Part shown: one piece after another, positions 16,392 through 26,105 of the stretch
Layout of the letters: each line of letters opens with the position of its first letter
Numbering within the stretch: the stretch's first letter is position 1
Assembly: GCF_046297875.1 (NCBI RefSeq)
Contig: NZ_JBKBHD010000001.1
Span: 310,001-374,000 of the forward strand
DNA length: 64,000 nt
Source: Parvibaculum sp046297875
GTDB taxonomy: Bacteria > Pseudomonadota > Alphaproteobacteria > Parvibaculales > Parvibaculaceae
Direction: 5' to 3'
Made by a program: the position numbers and the translations under genes
Notes under the pieces: generated by a model
The model's database searches: none
Told to the model about the DNA's origin: nothing
What the model saw: the letters and a program-made list of their open reading frames with translations, nothing else

Positions 16392-18128
16392 TTATTCGGC
16401 TGCGGCGCGCAGTGGCGAGGGCCGGTGGCCGCGCACGAGCTTGCCCGGCAGCGCGCCTGTCGGCTTGCCATCGCGGTAGATCACTTCGCCGCTGACGATG
16501 GTGGCGACATAGCCTTCCGCTTCCTGCATCAGACGGCGCGCCCCGGACGGCAGGTCATAGACCATGTGCGGCGGCAAGAGACGCAACCGCTCGAAATCGA
16601 TCACATTGAGATCGCCTTTCATGCCCGGCGCAATCAGCCCGCGGTCGAGAAGGCCGACGGCTTCGGCCGTATCGCGCGTCTGGCTCTTCACGACGAAGGG
16701 AATGTCGAGATGCTCGCCGCGCGAACGGTCGCGGCACCAATGGGTGAGCATGTAGGTCGGCACGCTGACATCGCAGATGACGCCGACATGCGCACCGCCA
16801 TCCGACAGGCCGAACAGCGTGTTCGGATTGCGGATCATAGTCAGCGCATTGTCGAGGCTGAATTCGTAGTAGTTATGGAGCGGGAAGAAGAGGAAGTTGC
16901 GTCCGCCATTCGCCGTCAGAATGTCATAGACGATGGCATCGGGGTTCACGCCGTCGCGCTTTGCACGCGCGCCGATGCTTTCTTCCGGGGCGGGCTCATA
17001 GTTCGGCGGGTCGCCAAGCTCGAACATCTTGTGATAGGCGCCGGCCAGCGAATTGAGGAAAGGGTGGCCGGGCTCGAGGCTTTCCGACAGAAGCTGTTCG
17101 CGGAAGGCGGGATCGCGCATGATGGCGACCCGCTCCTCGAGCGCTTTGTCGGCGATGGCGCGGTAGCTCGGCCGCGTGAGGAAAGGGTGGACCGAGCCCT
17201 GCAGGCCGAGCATGAGGCCGACGGGACGGCCCTGAACCTGCGCCTTGATGGGCAGGCCCTTCGTGGCCGCATTGTCGAGACGGGAGAGAAGATCGCGCCA
17301 CTGGTCGGGCATCACATCCGCCTGCACGAGCGAGAAGCTCAAGGGACGGTCCGAGACCTCGACGAGTTTTTCGACGAGCGAAAACTCGTGGTCGATCTCG
17401 CGGAAGTCCGACACCCATTGCAAGACACCCGCGCCTGCTTCCTTCAGGCCTTCGGCAATCGCGATCATTTCCTTGTCGGCGGCGCCGATGGTTGGCGTCA
17501 GATCGCCGTCGCTCGTGCGATGCGCCACGGTGCGCGAGGTGGAAAAGCCGATGGCGCCCGCCTTGATGGCATCGCGGACGATGGCGCGCATTTCGGCGAC
17601 CTCGGCATCGGTTGCCGCTTCGCGCTTCGCACCGCGCTCGCCCATCACATAAACGCGGACCGCGCCATGCGGCACCTGCATGGCGACATCGACGTCATGA
17701 GGCAGTTTTTCGATGGCGTCGAGATAATCGGCGAAGCTCTCCCACTGCCATGAGAGGCCCTCATGGAGCGCGGCGCCCGGAATATCCTCCACACCTTCCA
17801 TAAGGCGGATGAGACGGTCGTGATCGGCCTTGCGAACCGGAGCGAAGCCGACGCCGCAATTTCCCATGACGACTGTGGTGGACCCGTGAATGGAGGACGG
17901 CGTCATGCGGCTGTCCCATGTCACCTGGCCGTCATAGTGGGTGTGAATGTCGACCCAGCCCGGCGTGACGAGAAGGCCTTTCGCGTCGATTTCCTCGCGG
18001 CCCCTGGCCATGACCGTGCCAACTTCGACGATGACGCCCTTGTCGACCGCCACATCGGCGACGCGCGGCGCACCGCCCGTGCCGTCCACCACCGTGCCGC
18101 CGCGGATGACGAGATCCATTTCGCTCAT
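16392..18128 (-). CDS. Amidohydrolase, N-acyl-D-amino-acid deacylase family (copy 1)
   Basis: A 578-residue metal-dependent amidohydrolase. The metal-binding HTHYDGQVTWD, the Cys-containing GNCGVGFAP (the Cys bridges zinc in D-aminoacylase) and the late SDGGAH Asp block are all present. The N-terminal VIRGGTVVDGTG and C-terminal GDLNVIDFERL form the composite beta-sandwich. The family removes acyl groups from D-amino acids, but this 575-residue subgroup is poorly characterised. A GAGGAGG ribosome site fixes the start. A clear paralog lies at 27681-29429. It lies 13 bases from the hydrolase pseudogene end and 108 bases downstream of an MFS gene on the same strand. Confidence 0.9.
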   Translation of the reverse strand: MSEMDLVIRGGTVVDGTGGAPRVADVAVDKGVIVEVGTVMARGREEIDAKGLLVTPGWVDIHTHYDGQVTWDSRMTPSSIHGSTTVVMGNCGVGFAPVRKADHDRLIRLMEGVEDIPGAALHEGLSWQWESFADYLDAIEKLPHDVDVAMQVPHGAVRVYVMGERGAKREAATDAEVAEMRAIVRDAIKAGAIGFSTSRTVAHRTSDGDLTPTIGAADKEMIAIAEGLKEAGAGVLQWVSDFREIDHEFSLVEKLVEVSDRPLSFSLVQADVMPDQWRDLLSRLDNAATKGLPIKAQVQGRPVGLMLGLQGSVHPFLTRPSYRAIADKALEERVAIMRDPAFREQLLSESLEPGHPFLNSLAGAYHKMFELGDPPNYEPAPEESIGARAKRDGVNPDAIVYDILTANGGRNFLFFPLHNYYEFSLDNALTMIRNPNTLFGLSDGGAHVGVICDVSVPTYMLTHWCRDRSRGEHLDIPFVVKSQTRDTAEAVGLLDRGLIAPGMKGDLNVIDFERLRLLPPHMVYDLPSGARRLMQEAEGYVATIVSGEVIYRDGKPTGALPGKLVRGHRPSPLRAAAE

Positions 18129-18236
18129 GATTTCCTCCTCGACATTCCGATTTCTTGTTGAGGGCATGATAGCGCGGGCGGGTGCCTTTCCGAAACCCAA
18201 AGGAGGGCCTCAGGAAAGGCGCAAATTGCCTGTTTT

Positions 18237-19622
18237 TCAATCCGCCGAACGATTGATCGCGGCCTCCTGTGCGAGGCGGGTGTTGCGGCGCTCGATCAAG
18301 CCCTGCAGGCGCTTCTGGCGCTCGGCCGTCAGCGGGTAGGTCCAGGTGAGGTAGAGCGCAGCGAGGAAGAAGAGCGAGGGGATCACCGCATAGGCGAAGG
18401 CGAGCCACCACATCTCGTCCGGGCCGTTCACGACGCCCGGCACCGGATTGAAGCCGAAGAAGGCGACGACATTGAGCGAGATGCCGGTGCCGAAAGCGGT
18501 GGCGAGCTTGGTCGTCATGCCGGAAATGGCGAAGAAGGTGCCGGCGCGCTTGCCCTTGGAGCGGGCGGTATCGACATCCACCACATCGGCGAGCATGGCG
18601 AGCGGCAGGAACTGCAATCCGCCGAAGCATAGACCCTTGGCAATGAACATCGCGGTGAAGATCTGCGTCTGGCCGGGCACGAGGAAGAAAGCGATGGTGG
18701 AAAGCCCCGCCGCCGCCGTCATGCAGATTGCGAAGGCCTTGTGCTTGCCCATCTGGCGGCCGAGCCAGAGCCAGCCCGGAATGGCGAGGAGGCCGGCAGC
18801 AAAATAATAGAGGTAGAGCATGCCGATGCCGGTGACGCCGATATAGTCGCGCATGAAGAAGAGCGAGAGCGCGTTGCGGAAGGCCTCGCCGCCCGTGACG
18901 ATCAGCACGATGGCAAGCACGCGCACCATCGGACCGTTCTTGCCGACATGGCGCAAACCTTCAATGAGCGGCACCTGGCGCGAGACCTTCACATGGGCTG
19001 GCTCCGCAACGCGCCAGCAGACGAGGAAGACGGTGAGCGGCGTCAATATGACGATCGTCCAGCCCATTGCCATGAGCACGGGCTTCGGCGTGGCCGGAAC
19101 GCCCATGAAATAGGGCAGCAGCGCCGGGATGAGCGCCGAGAGCATGAGCCCCACCAGCACATAGAATTCCCGCGAGGCGGTGATGCGCGAACGCTCGTGA
19201 TAATCCGGTGACAGTTCCGCGCCCCAGGCGAAATAGGGGATGTAGACCAGGGTGGAGCCGATGAACATGATCCCGAGCCAGGCAAGCAGATAGACGCTGC
19301 CCACCGACGTGAAGCCGAACATGTAGGGCATGAACAGGAAAAGCACGCCGGTCATCAGGATCGGCAGGCCAAGCAGCATGAAAGGCTTGCGGCGGCCGAT
19401 GCGCGTATGCGTGTGGTCGGAGAAATAGCCGATCAGCGGGTCGGTGACGACGTCGGTGAGGCGGGCCAGCATGATCATGGTGCCGACGGCGGCGAGCGAA
19501 ACGCCGAGTTCCCCCGCATAGAAAGGCGGCAGCCAGACGGCCACCGGATAGCCGAACATGGCGATGGGCAGGCCGATGGAACCGTGAATGTAGATGCTGG
19601 AGCGCGAAAGCGGCGCAGTCAT
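18237..19622 (-). CDS. MFS transporter, GPH (glycoside-pentoside-hexuronide:cation symporter) type
   Basis: A 461-residue inner-membrane protein with about 12 helices. GPH-family features are the early DVVTDPLIGYFSDHTHTRIGRRKPFMLLG loop (its first part is the family hallmark) and ADVVDVD in the second half. Substrates of this family range from sugars to, in lipid degraders, uncharacterised compounds. It is divergent from the luciferase-like monooxygenase operon and upstream of the first amidohydrolase, suggesting uptake of the same substrate; that is inference. GGGAG lies ahead of the ATG at 19622. Confidence 0.88.
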   Translation of the reverse strand: MTAPLSRSSIYIHGSIGLPIAMFGYPVAVWLPPFYAGELGVSLAAVGTMIMLARLTDVVTDPLIGYFSDHTHTRIGRRKPFMLLGLPILMTGVLFLFMPYMFGFTSVGSVYLLAWLGIMFIGSTLVYIPYFAWGAELSPDYHERSRITASREFYVLVGLMLSALIPALLPYFMGVPATPKPVLMAMGWTIVILTPLTVFLVCWRVAEPAHVKVSRQVPLIEGLRHVGKNGPMVRVLAIVLIVTGGEAFRNALSLFFMRDYIGVTGIGMLYLYYFAAGLLAIPGWLWLGRQMGKHKAFAICMTAAAGLSTIAFFLVPGQTQIFTAMFIAKGLCFGGLQFLPLAMLADVVDVDTARSKGKRAGTFFAISGMTTKLATAFGTGISLNVVAFFGFNPVPGVVNGPDEMWWLAFAYAVIPSLFFLAALYLTWTYPLTAERQKRLQGLIERRNTRLAQEAAINRSAD

Positions 19623-19761
19623 GCAGTCAATCTCCCTTCGCGTGCCGCTCCCCCTGCGGCGCGGCACCGCTTCATTTTCGTCATTTTTTCGATGCGCGAT
19701 TATAGGGACGCCGTCCCTTCGCCCAAGCGAAATCGGCCGGTTGACGCTGCGCCAAGTTTCG

Positions 19762-19813
19762 TTGCGCGCGGGGGCATCAGGGAATAGACTCCGCACCTAG
19801 GGTGTTCACCCTA
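19762..19813 (+). promoter_or_regulatory. Promoter candidate with palindromic operator
   Basis: TTGCGC (19762-19767) and TAGACT (19785-19790) are spaced 17 bases, as for a sigma-70-type promoter. They are followed at 19798-19813 by an inverted repeat of seven pairs, TAGGGTG-TT-CACCCTA. The palindrome would sit over the start site of the monooxygenase-hydrolase operon, where a repressor would act. No regulator gene is adjacent. Confidence 0.5.
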
Positions 19814-19879
19814 AACGGGACATGAGGGCCGCGCCGTTCGAGCGCGAAAAAATGCCCTCGGGAGGAGAGGAAACGGCAC

Positions 19880-21145
19880 ATGAAGTTCACATGGTTCAAC
19901 CTGATGCCATGGCCCTATCTGCCGGACGATTTCCGGGAGAAGCATCGCTCCGTCTGGGTCGATATCGACTCGCGGCTTTTCGATCCTGCGAAGAGCCACG
20001 AAGTCTACAACTCCTACATGGACATGCTCGAATATGCCGGCACGCTCGGCTTCGACGGCATCGGCGTCAACGAGCATCACCAGAACGGCTATGGCATCAT
20101 GCCGTCGCCCAACATCATTGCGGCGGGGCTGGCGCGGCGCACATCGGATGTCGGCCTCGTCGTGCTCGGCAATTCGATCGCGCTCTACAACCCGCCGGTC
20201 CGCGTGGCGGAAGAATTCGCGATGCTCGACTGCATTTCGGGCGGTCGGCTCGTCGCCGGCTTCCCTGTCGGCACGTCGATGGACACCAACTACTGCTATG
20301 GCCAGATACCTGCGCTGACGCGCGAGAAATATCAGGAGGCGCATGACCTGATCCGCCGTGCATGGTCCGATCCTGACCCCTTCGCCTGGAACGGGCGCTA
20401 CAACAAGCTGCGCCACGTCAACATCTGGCCGCGGCCGATCCAGGACCCGCCGCCGATCCATATTCCGGGCGGGGGTTCGGTTGAGACCTACGACTTCTGC
20501 ATCGACAATACCTATTCCTATTCCTACCTCTCCTTCTCCGGTTACATCCGGGCGAAGGCGCTGATGCAGGGCTATTGGGACCGCGTGGCCGAGCGCAATG
20601 CGCCCGACGAAAGCCCCTATCGTGCGGGCTTTGCGCAGACGATCTGCGTCGCCGAGACGGACGAGGAAGCAGAACGCCTCTACTCGGAGCATGTCAGCTA
20701 TTTCTACAACCGCTGCCTCCATGTCTATGGCGGCTTCGCCGATGCGCCGGGCTACCGGACCATCAAGACGATCCAGACCGGCGCGCTCTCACAGTATGCG
20801 CCGCCCATCGACGGCTATTCCTCGCTCACCTGGAAAGACCTTACCGAACAGGGCCACGTGATCGCGGGAAGCCCGGAAACGGTGCGCCAGCGGATGGAGG
20901 AACTCATCAAGAGCCTCAATGTCGGCAACATCTTCTGCCTGCTGCATGTGGGCAACATGCCGATGGACAAGTGCATGTATTCGACGAAGCTCTTTGCGGA
21001 AAAGGTCATGCCGCATCTGCGTGACATATTCCCCGACTACAAGGACGACAACCGCTTCTGGTGCAAACCGCTGAAGAAGCAGGCGAAGCCCGGCAGCCTG
21101 CCCGCTGAGCAGCAGGTTGCAGCACTGGTGGGAGGGAAAGACTGA
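19880..21145 (+). CDS. Luciferase-like (LLM class) flavin-dependent monooxygenase
   Basis: A 421-residue TIM-barrel flavin monooxygenase of the bacterial luciferase superfamily. GVNEHHQNGYGIMPSPN and RTSDVGLVVLGNSIALYNPPVRVAEEFAMLD are the typical N-terminal blocks, and GGRLVAGFPVGT follows. Members use reduced flavin and oxygen to attack long-chain, sulfonated or cyclic substrates, often cleaving C-C, C-S or C-N bonds. The substrate is unknown. GGGAGGAGAGGAAAC is the ribosome site. Its stop TGA overlaps the ATG of the next hydrolase by one base, so the two are coupled and probably catalyse sequential steps. Confidence 0.92.
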   Translation: MKFTWFNLMPWPYLPDDFREKHRSVWVDIDSRLFDPAKSHEVYNSYMDMLEYAGTLGFDGIGVNEHHQNGYGIMPSPNIIAAGLARRTSDVGLVVLGNSIALYNPPVRVAEEFAMLDCISGGRLVAGFPVGTSMDTNYCYGQIPALTREKYQEAHDLIRRAWSDPDPFAWNGRYNKLRHVNIWPRPIQDPPPIHIPGGGSVETYDFCIDNTYSYSYLSFSGYIRAKALMQGYWDRVAERNAPDESPYRAGFAQTICVAETDEEAERLYSEHVSYFYNRCLHVYGGFADAPGYRTIKTIQTGALSQYAPPIDGYSSLTWKDLTEQGHVIAGSPETVRQRMEELIKSLNVGNIFCLLHVGNMPMDKCMYSTKLFAEKVMPHLRDIFPDYKDDNRFWCKPLKKQAKPGSLPAEQQVAALVGGKD

Positions 21146-21921
21146 TGGAATCGAAAACGATCGACACACAGCACGTCCCCGTCCGCTATTTCGAAGGCGG
21201 AAAGGGAGAGCCGCTCGTCTATCTCCACGGCGCCGGTGGTGTGACAGCCGATGACCCGTTCCTTGCAAAACTCGCGGAGCGGTATCACGTCTATGCGCCG
21301 CTGCTTCCGGGCTATGGCGACTCGCAGGAATGTGGCGAGCTGCGCGACATGCTCGACGTCACGCTCCACACTTGGGACGTGGTGGAGGCGCTGGGACTGA
21401 ACGACCCGATCCTTGTTGGTCATTCGATGGGCGGCATGATTGCCGCCGAGATGGCGGCGGTAGCCCCGAACGATGTGTCACGGCTGGGGCTCATCTGTCC
21501 GGCGGGGCTCTGGCTCGACGATCATCCGATCCCGGATATTTTCGCGATGCTGCCTTACGAGCTTCCGGCGATTCTGTTCCATGATGTGGAGGCGGGCACG
21601 GCGCTGATGACGGCGGGTGTCCGCATCGACGATCCCGAATGGCTCAAGGGCTTCCTCGTGCAGAATGCACGCCAGCTTGGCATGGCGGGGAAGATCCTCT
21701 TCCCCATTCCCGACCGCGGCCTGTCGCAACGTCTTTACCGTGTGAAGGCGAAGACGGTTCTCGTCTGGGGCGATGGCGACAAGCTGATCGCGCCGGCCTA
21801 TGCCCATGCCTGGAAAAAGGCGATCAAGGGCGCGGAGCTCGTCTCGATCCCGGAAGCGGGGCATTTGATGACGCTCGAGAAACCCGATCATGTAGCGAAG
21901 GCGCTCGCGAAGCTCGGCTGA
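21145..21921 (+). CDS. Alpha/beta hydrolase coupled to the LLM monooxygenase
   Basis: A 258-residue alpha/beta hydrolase. The oxyanion block YLHGAGG, the nucleophile elbow GHSMGG (Ser), the acidic WGDGDKLI and the catalytic His in EAGHLMTLEKP are all present, so the triad is intact. It resembles C-C bond or ester hydrolases of aromatic and terpene pathways. Translation is coupled to the upstream monooxygenase, suggesting it hydrolyses that enzyme's product. The exact substrate is unknown. Confidence 0.92.
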   Translation: MESKTIDTQHVPVRYFEGGKGEPLVYLHGAGGVTADDPFLAKLAERYHVYAPLLPGYGDSQECGELRDMLDVTLHTWDVVEALGLNDPILVGHSMGGMIAAEMAAVAPNDVSRLGLICPAGLWLDDHPIPDIFAMLPYELPAILFHDVEAGTALMTAGVRIDDPEWLKGFLVQNARQLGMAGKILFPIPDRGLSQRLYRVKAKTVLVWGDGDKLIAPAYAHAWKKAIKGAELVSIPEAGHLMTLEKPDHVAKALAKLG

Positions 21922-21967
21922 GACTTGATATCGGCGTCCAACAACAAGAACAGACGCGGATAGGAGC

Positions 21968-21995
21968 GAAGGGCCGTCCAACAGGGCGGCCCTTC
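21968..21995. terminator. Hairpin between convergent genes
   Basis: Nine-pair perfect stem GAAGGGCCG (21968-21976) and CGGCCCTTC (21987-21995) in the short gap between convergent hydrolase and acyl-CoA ligase genes. There is no long T-run on either side, so function as a bidirectional terminator is only likely. Confidence 0.45.
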
Positions 21996-22017
21996 TGCAT
22001 TGACGCTCTATTGCGTC

Positions 22018-23598
22018 TCAGATCTTCTTCTCGCCCTGCCAATAGGCATCGCGGATGACGCGGCGGAGCACCTTGCCGGATGGCATGCGCGGCAGTTCGG
22101 GCACGAAATCGACTGAACGCGGGCGCTGATAGCCGGGTAGATTGGCGGCGGCGAAATCGAGAAGTTCCTTCGCCATGTCGCTGTCGGGACTGTAGCCCTC
22201 GTTCAGTTCCACGACGAGCTTCACCTCCTCGCCCCATTCCTCATTCGGCACGCCGACGGCTGCGGCATCGGCAACGGCGGGATGCTTCAGCACTTCCTGG
22301 TCGATCTCCGCCGGGTAGATATTCACGCCGCCCGAGATGATGACTTCGGCGCTCCGGCCCGTGAGAAAGAGGAATCCATCCTCGTCGATGAAGCCCATAT
22401 CCCCCATCGTGTAGAAGTCGCCTCGATAGGCGCCTTCGGTTTTTTCCGGCGCCTTGAAATATTCGAAGCGGCCCACTTCCGGCGCCTTGAAATAGACGGT
22501 GCCGACTTCGCGGGGCTTCAGCTCGCGGCCTTCCTCGTCGCGGATTTCCAAGATGACGCCGGGAAGCGGCTTGCCGACGCTGCCCTTCTTCGTGGGGAAT
22601 TCGTGGCTGTCGATGAAGATGCCGCCGCCTTCCGTCGCCGCATAATATTCAAAGACCACGGGGCCGAACCAGGCGATAGCGCCTTCCTTCACATGGACGG
22701 GACAGGGCGCGGCGCCATGCAGGATCCAGCGCAGGCTCGACGTATCGTATTTCGCCTTCGTCGCATTGGGCAATTGCAGCATCCGGTGCAGCATGGTCGG
22801 CACGACATGGGTATGCGTGATGCGATATTCGGCAATGAGGCGGAGCGTTTCTTCCGCATCCCATTTGTCCATCAGCACGCAGCCGACACCGGCATTGAGC
22901 GGGAAGGAGAAATTGAGCGCGAGCGGCGCCGCGTGATAGAGCGGGCCGGTGACGAGCGCAAGATCGCCTTCGCGGAAGGCCGCCGTCTCGGTGAGTTTCA
23001 CCAGCAGCGGCGAAACGGGCGCGGCCTGCTTGCGGTAAACACCCTTCGGGTGGCCGGTGGTGCCGGAGGTGTACATCATCTGCGTGCCGAGGACGGGATC
23101 TGCGATATCGCTCCCCTCCTCTGCCGCGACGGCTGCTTCGCAATCCTCGAAGCCTTCGATTGCGCCGCCGATGGCGAGCTTTGCGGCAAGGCCGGGCGCG
23201 AGTTTCGCCGCCTCGATGGATGAGGCCGGGAAGCGCGCATCCGTGAGAAACGCCTTCGCCTCGCAATTATCGACGATGTAACCGACTTCCGAGCCCTTCA
23301 GATGCCAGTTGATCGGCGTTATGCGGAAGCCCGCGCGCTGGCAGGCGGCGATAGCCTCGGCAAATTCCGGCCGGTTGGAACACATGAGCGCCACCGCATC
23401 GCCCGCCTTGAGACCGCGGCGGCGGAGCGCGCGGACCAGCCTGTTCGTCCGCTCATTCAGTTCGCCGAATGTACGATTGCCGTGTTCGGAGACAATGGCG
23501 GGCCTGTCCGGCGCCTGAGCCGCATGCCAGGCGAGAACCATGCCGGCTGCCGCCGCCTCTTCGCGGGTCCACCCCTTCGCCGCTTCCGCCAGTGCCAT
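22018..23598 (-). CDS. Acyl-CoA synthetase (AMP-forming)
   Basis: A 526-residue adenylate-forming ligase that activates a carboxylic acid with ATP and CoA. The P-loop-like MYTSGTTGHPKGVYR, the YYAATEGGG adenine loop, the hinge-region TMGDMGFIDEDGFLFLTGR and the C-terminal PSGKVLRR lysine are all in place. The substrate class (fatty, aryl or steroid-like acid) cannot be assigned. The start at 23598 has GGGAGAG upstream and is preferred over a longer in-frame start. It is convergent with the monooxygenase-hydrolase operon and divergent from the LpxR-like gene. Confidence 0.92.
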   Translation of the reverse strand: MALAEAAKGWTREEAAAAGMVLAWHAAQAPDRPAIVSEHGNRTFGELNERTNRLVRALRRRGLKAGDAVALMCSNRPEFAEAIAACQRAGFRITPINWHLKGSEVGYIVDNCEAKAFLTDARFPASSIEAAKLAPGLAAKLAIGGAIEGFEDCEAAVAAEEGSDIADPVLGTQMMYTSGTTGHPKGVYRKQAAPVSPLLVKLTETAAFREGDLALVTGPLYHAAPLALNFSFPLNAGVGCVLMDKWDAEETLRLIAEYRITHTHVVPTMLHRMLQLPNATKAKYDTSSLRWILHGAAPCPVHVKEGAIAWFGPVVFEYYAATEGGGIFIDSHEFPTKKGSVGKPLPGVILEIRDEEGRELKPREVGTVYFKAPEVGRFEYFKAPEKTEGAYRGDFYTMGDMGFIDEDGFLFLTGRSAEVIISGGVNIYPAEIDQEVLKHPAVADAAAVGVPNEEWGEEVKLVVELNEGYSPDSDMAKELLDFAAANLPGYQRPRSVDFVPELPRMPSGKVLRRVIRDAYWQGEKKI

Positions 23599-23743
23599 GC
23601 CGCTCTCCCTTATTGTTGTTGCCGGTCGCCTTGCTGGCGCCTTTTTGTTCGCTACATTCCGCGCATCGATATTGGACAGGTGTGGGCTCCCCAGCGTCAA
23701 GCTGGTTTGCGGAGCTTTCATCCGTAAATTGGGGAAATCCGGC

Positions 23744-24811
23744 ATGGCACTGAAGAGAACCGGGGCGTCGGCTCTCACTGTCCTGCTGGCGCTGGGCGCT
23801 GGCACCCTGCCCGCCCAGGCGCTGGGCGATGCGGGCGGCGACCGCGCCTTCATCACCTTTCAGGTCGAGAACGACCTCTTCGCCAATTTCGCGAATACCG
23901 ACCGGCATTACACGAATGGGCTGCAGGCGGCGTGGCTGTCACGGCCGCGGCGCGACCTGCCGCCATGGCTTGCCGATTTGTCCTCGCCTCCGTTCTATTC
24001 GCTGCTCTTCCCGACCGGAAATTTCGACCGGAAAAGCCACCGCACCGGCATCGCCATCGGCCATGCGATCTTCACGCCGGATAATACGGCGACCACGGCC
24101 TATCTGCCGGACGAGCGGCCCTATGCCGCTTGGCTCCACATGACCTTTTCGCTGCAGAGCGTGCGCTCGAGCAGCGTCACGGGCGAGGCGTGGCAGGATC
24201 AGTGGAAGCTCGATCTCGGCGTCGTCGGCCCCTCGGCGCAGGGCGAATTCGTGCAGAACGAATGGCACAAGGTGATCGGCGCGAACAAGGCGAATGGCTG
24301 GGACAACCAGATCAAGGACGAGGTGGGCGTCAATCTAAGTTTCGAGCGCGCATGGCGGAGCTCCACCCTCGATGCCGCGCCCGAACGCGGTCTGCAGACT
24401 GACTTCATTCCCTACACAATCGTCTCGCTCGGCAATGTGCAGACCTATGCGGGGATCGGCGGCACGTTCCGCCTCGGCTTTTCGCTGCCGGACGATTTCG
24501 GCCCGACGCGCATCTATCCGGGCGTCGGCGGCTCGGAATGGTTCGAACCCAAGTCGGCCGGCTGCAACTGCTACATCTTTGCGGGCTTCGAGGGGCGGGC
24601 CATTGCGCGCGACATATTCCTCGACGGCAATACGTTCCGCGACAGCGTGAGCATCGGCAAGAATCACTTTGTGCATGACCTGAAACTCGGCACCGTGTTC
24701 GTTCTCTGGAATGCCCGCGTTTCCTTCACGCATGTCTTCCGCAGCAAGGAATACAAGGCCCAGCCGAAGGCAGACCAGTTCGGCGCGGTCTCGGTCAATT
24801 TCGCACTCTAG
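23744..24811 (+). CDS. LpxR-family outer-membrane lipid A deacylase-like protein
   Basis: A 355-residue secreted protein of the LpxR/DUF2219 family. A Sec signal peptide (residues 1-26, ending PAQA) precedes a mature start. The family block VENDLFANF with TDRHYTNGLQ contains the Asn, Asp and Arg residues associated with the LpxR active site, and the C-terminal beta-strand ends in a hydrophobic residue (SVNFAL). LpxR removes the 3'-acyloxyacyl group of lipid A at the outer-membrane surface. Whether this distant member has that activity is unknown. ATG 23744 is chosen because it begins the signal peptide. Confidence 0.85.
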   Translation: MALKRTGASALTVLLALGAGTLPAQALGDAGGDRAFITFQVENDLFANFANTDRHYTNGLQAAWLSRPRRDLPPWLADLSSPPFYSLLFPTGNFDRKSHRTGIAIGHAIFTPDNTATTAYLPDERPYAAWLHMTFSLQSVRSSSVTGEAWQDQWKLDLGVVGPSAQGEFVQNEWHKVIGANKANGWDNQIKDEVGVNLSFERAWRSSTLDAAPERGLQTDFIPYTIVSLGNVQTYAGIGGTFRLGFSLPDDFGPTRIYPGVGGSEWFEPKSAGCNCYIFAGFEGRAIARDIFLDGNTFRDSVSIGKNHFVHDLKLGTVFVLWNARVSFTHVFRSKEYKAQPKADQFGAVSVNFAL

Positions 24812-24893
24812 GGCGGCGCAGGAATCATCTTGTCTTTGCGGCGGCAGGCCGCATGATGGGCCGGACAGCCCTTCATTGCGGAACAAGAAAAAC

Positions 24894-26033
24894 ATGACCC
24901 TGCCGCTCATCTCCGCCGACAACATGTTCGGCCTGATCTTCGTCTTTCTCGGCCTTGCCGCTTTCGGCTTCTGGTCGGAACGGACGAAGCTCGGGCAATG
25001 GCTTTCGGGCGTGGTGCTGACGATCCTTGCGGGCACGGCGCTTGCCAATCTGCGCATCGTGCCTTTCGCCTCACCCTTCCATGACATGGTCTGGGTCTAT
25101 GCGGTGAGCCTCGCCATTCCGCTGCTGCTCTTCCATGCCGATATTCGCAAGCTCGTCAGCGAGGCCGGCATGATGATTGCTGCCTTCGCGATCGCAGTCG
25201 CCGGCACGGTGGCGGGCGTGCTGGCGGGCTTCTGGCTCATCGACCTCGGACCGGACGCCAACCGCATCGTCGCGACGCTCGGCGCAAGCTGGATCGGCGG
25301 TTCGATGAATTTCGCCGCCGTCTCCCAGGCGCTCGGCCTCAACGAGAACGGCTCGCTGATCGCGACGATGGCGGCGACGGATGCGGTCGTCATGGTGATC
25401 TTCATGGCGGCGATCCTCTTGATGGCGGGTTCGCGCGCGCTGCTGCGCTTCATCCCGTCGAAGATCATCGCGGCGGGCGATGACGGCGTCGAACACAAGG
25501 AAGAGGAAAAGCCGGTGCTCGACATGGGCGCGCTCGCAACGCTGCTTTTCCTTGCGGCGGGGTGCGCCTTTGGCGGGCGGCTCATCGGCGAGGTGCTCGG
25601 CATGCAAGGCTATTCGGTGCTGTTCATCACGCTGCTGGCCCTCGCGCTCGCCAATATCTTCCCCGCCTGGCTTGCGAAGCTCCGTGGCGGTTTCGATCTC
25701 GGCATGTTCTTCATGTATGTCTTCTTCGGCGTGATCGGCGCCGGCGCCGACATCGTGCTGATGGTGCAGACGGCCATGCCGATCTTCTTCTTCGTCGTGG
25801 TGATGGCGACGGTGCATCTCTGCGTCGTGCTGGCGGGCGCCAAGATTTTCCGCATCGATCTTGCCGAAGCCCTGATCGCGTCGAACGCGGTGGCGGTCGG
25901 CCCGGCGACGGCGGCGGCGATGGCGGCGAGCCAGCGCTGGCGCCTCCTCGTCACGCCCGGCATCCTGCTCGGTGTGTTCGGTTATGCGGTGGCGAATTTC
26001 ATCGGCGTGGGGCTTGCGGGGCTCTTGGGGTAG
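24894..26033 (+). CDS. DUF819-family membrane protein
   Basis: A 379-residue, very hydrophobic protein with about 10 or more transmembrane helices. The block TLGASWIGGSMNFAAVSQALGL is the DUF819 hallmark, and a second repeat-like region carries ASNAVAVGPATAAAMAASQRW. Resemblance to ion/acid symporters suggests transport, but the substrate is unknown. It sits 82 bases after the LpxR-like gene on the same strand. Confidence 0.88.
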   Translation: MTLPLISADNMFGLIFVFLGLAAFGFWSERTKLGQWLSGVVLTILAGTALANLRIVPFASPFHDMVWVYAVSLAIPLLLFHADIRKLVSEAGMMIAAFAIAVAGTVAGVLAGFWLIDLGPDANRIVATLGASWIGGSMNFAAVSQALGLNENGSLIATMAATDAVVMVIFMAAILLMAGSRALLRFIPSKIIAAGDDGVEHKEEEKPVLDMGALATLLFLAAGCAFGGRLIGEVLGMQGYSVLFITLLALALANIFPAWLAKLRGGFDLGMFFMYVFFGVIGAGADIVLMVQTAMPIFFFVVVMATVHLCVVLAGAKIFRIDLAEALIASNAVAVGPATAAAMAASQRWRLLVTPGILLGVFGYAVANFIGVGLAGLLG

Positions 26034-26105
26034 GCCCGTTTGCCCCCCTACCCGCGACCGGCTAGAACAATCGCAAAAGAAATTTCATTTCCGGGAGGAA
26101 GCCCC

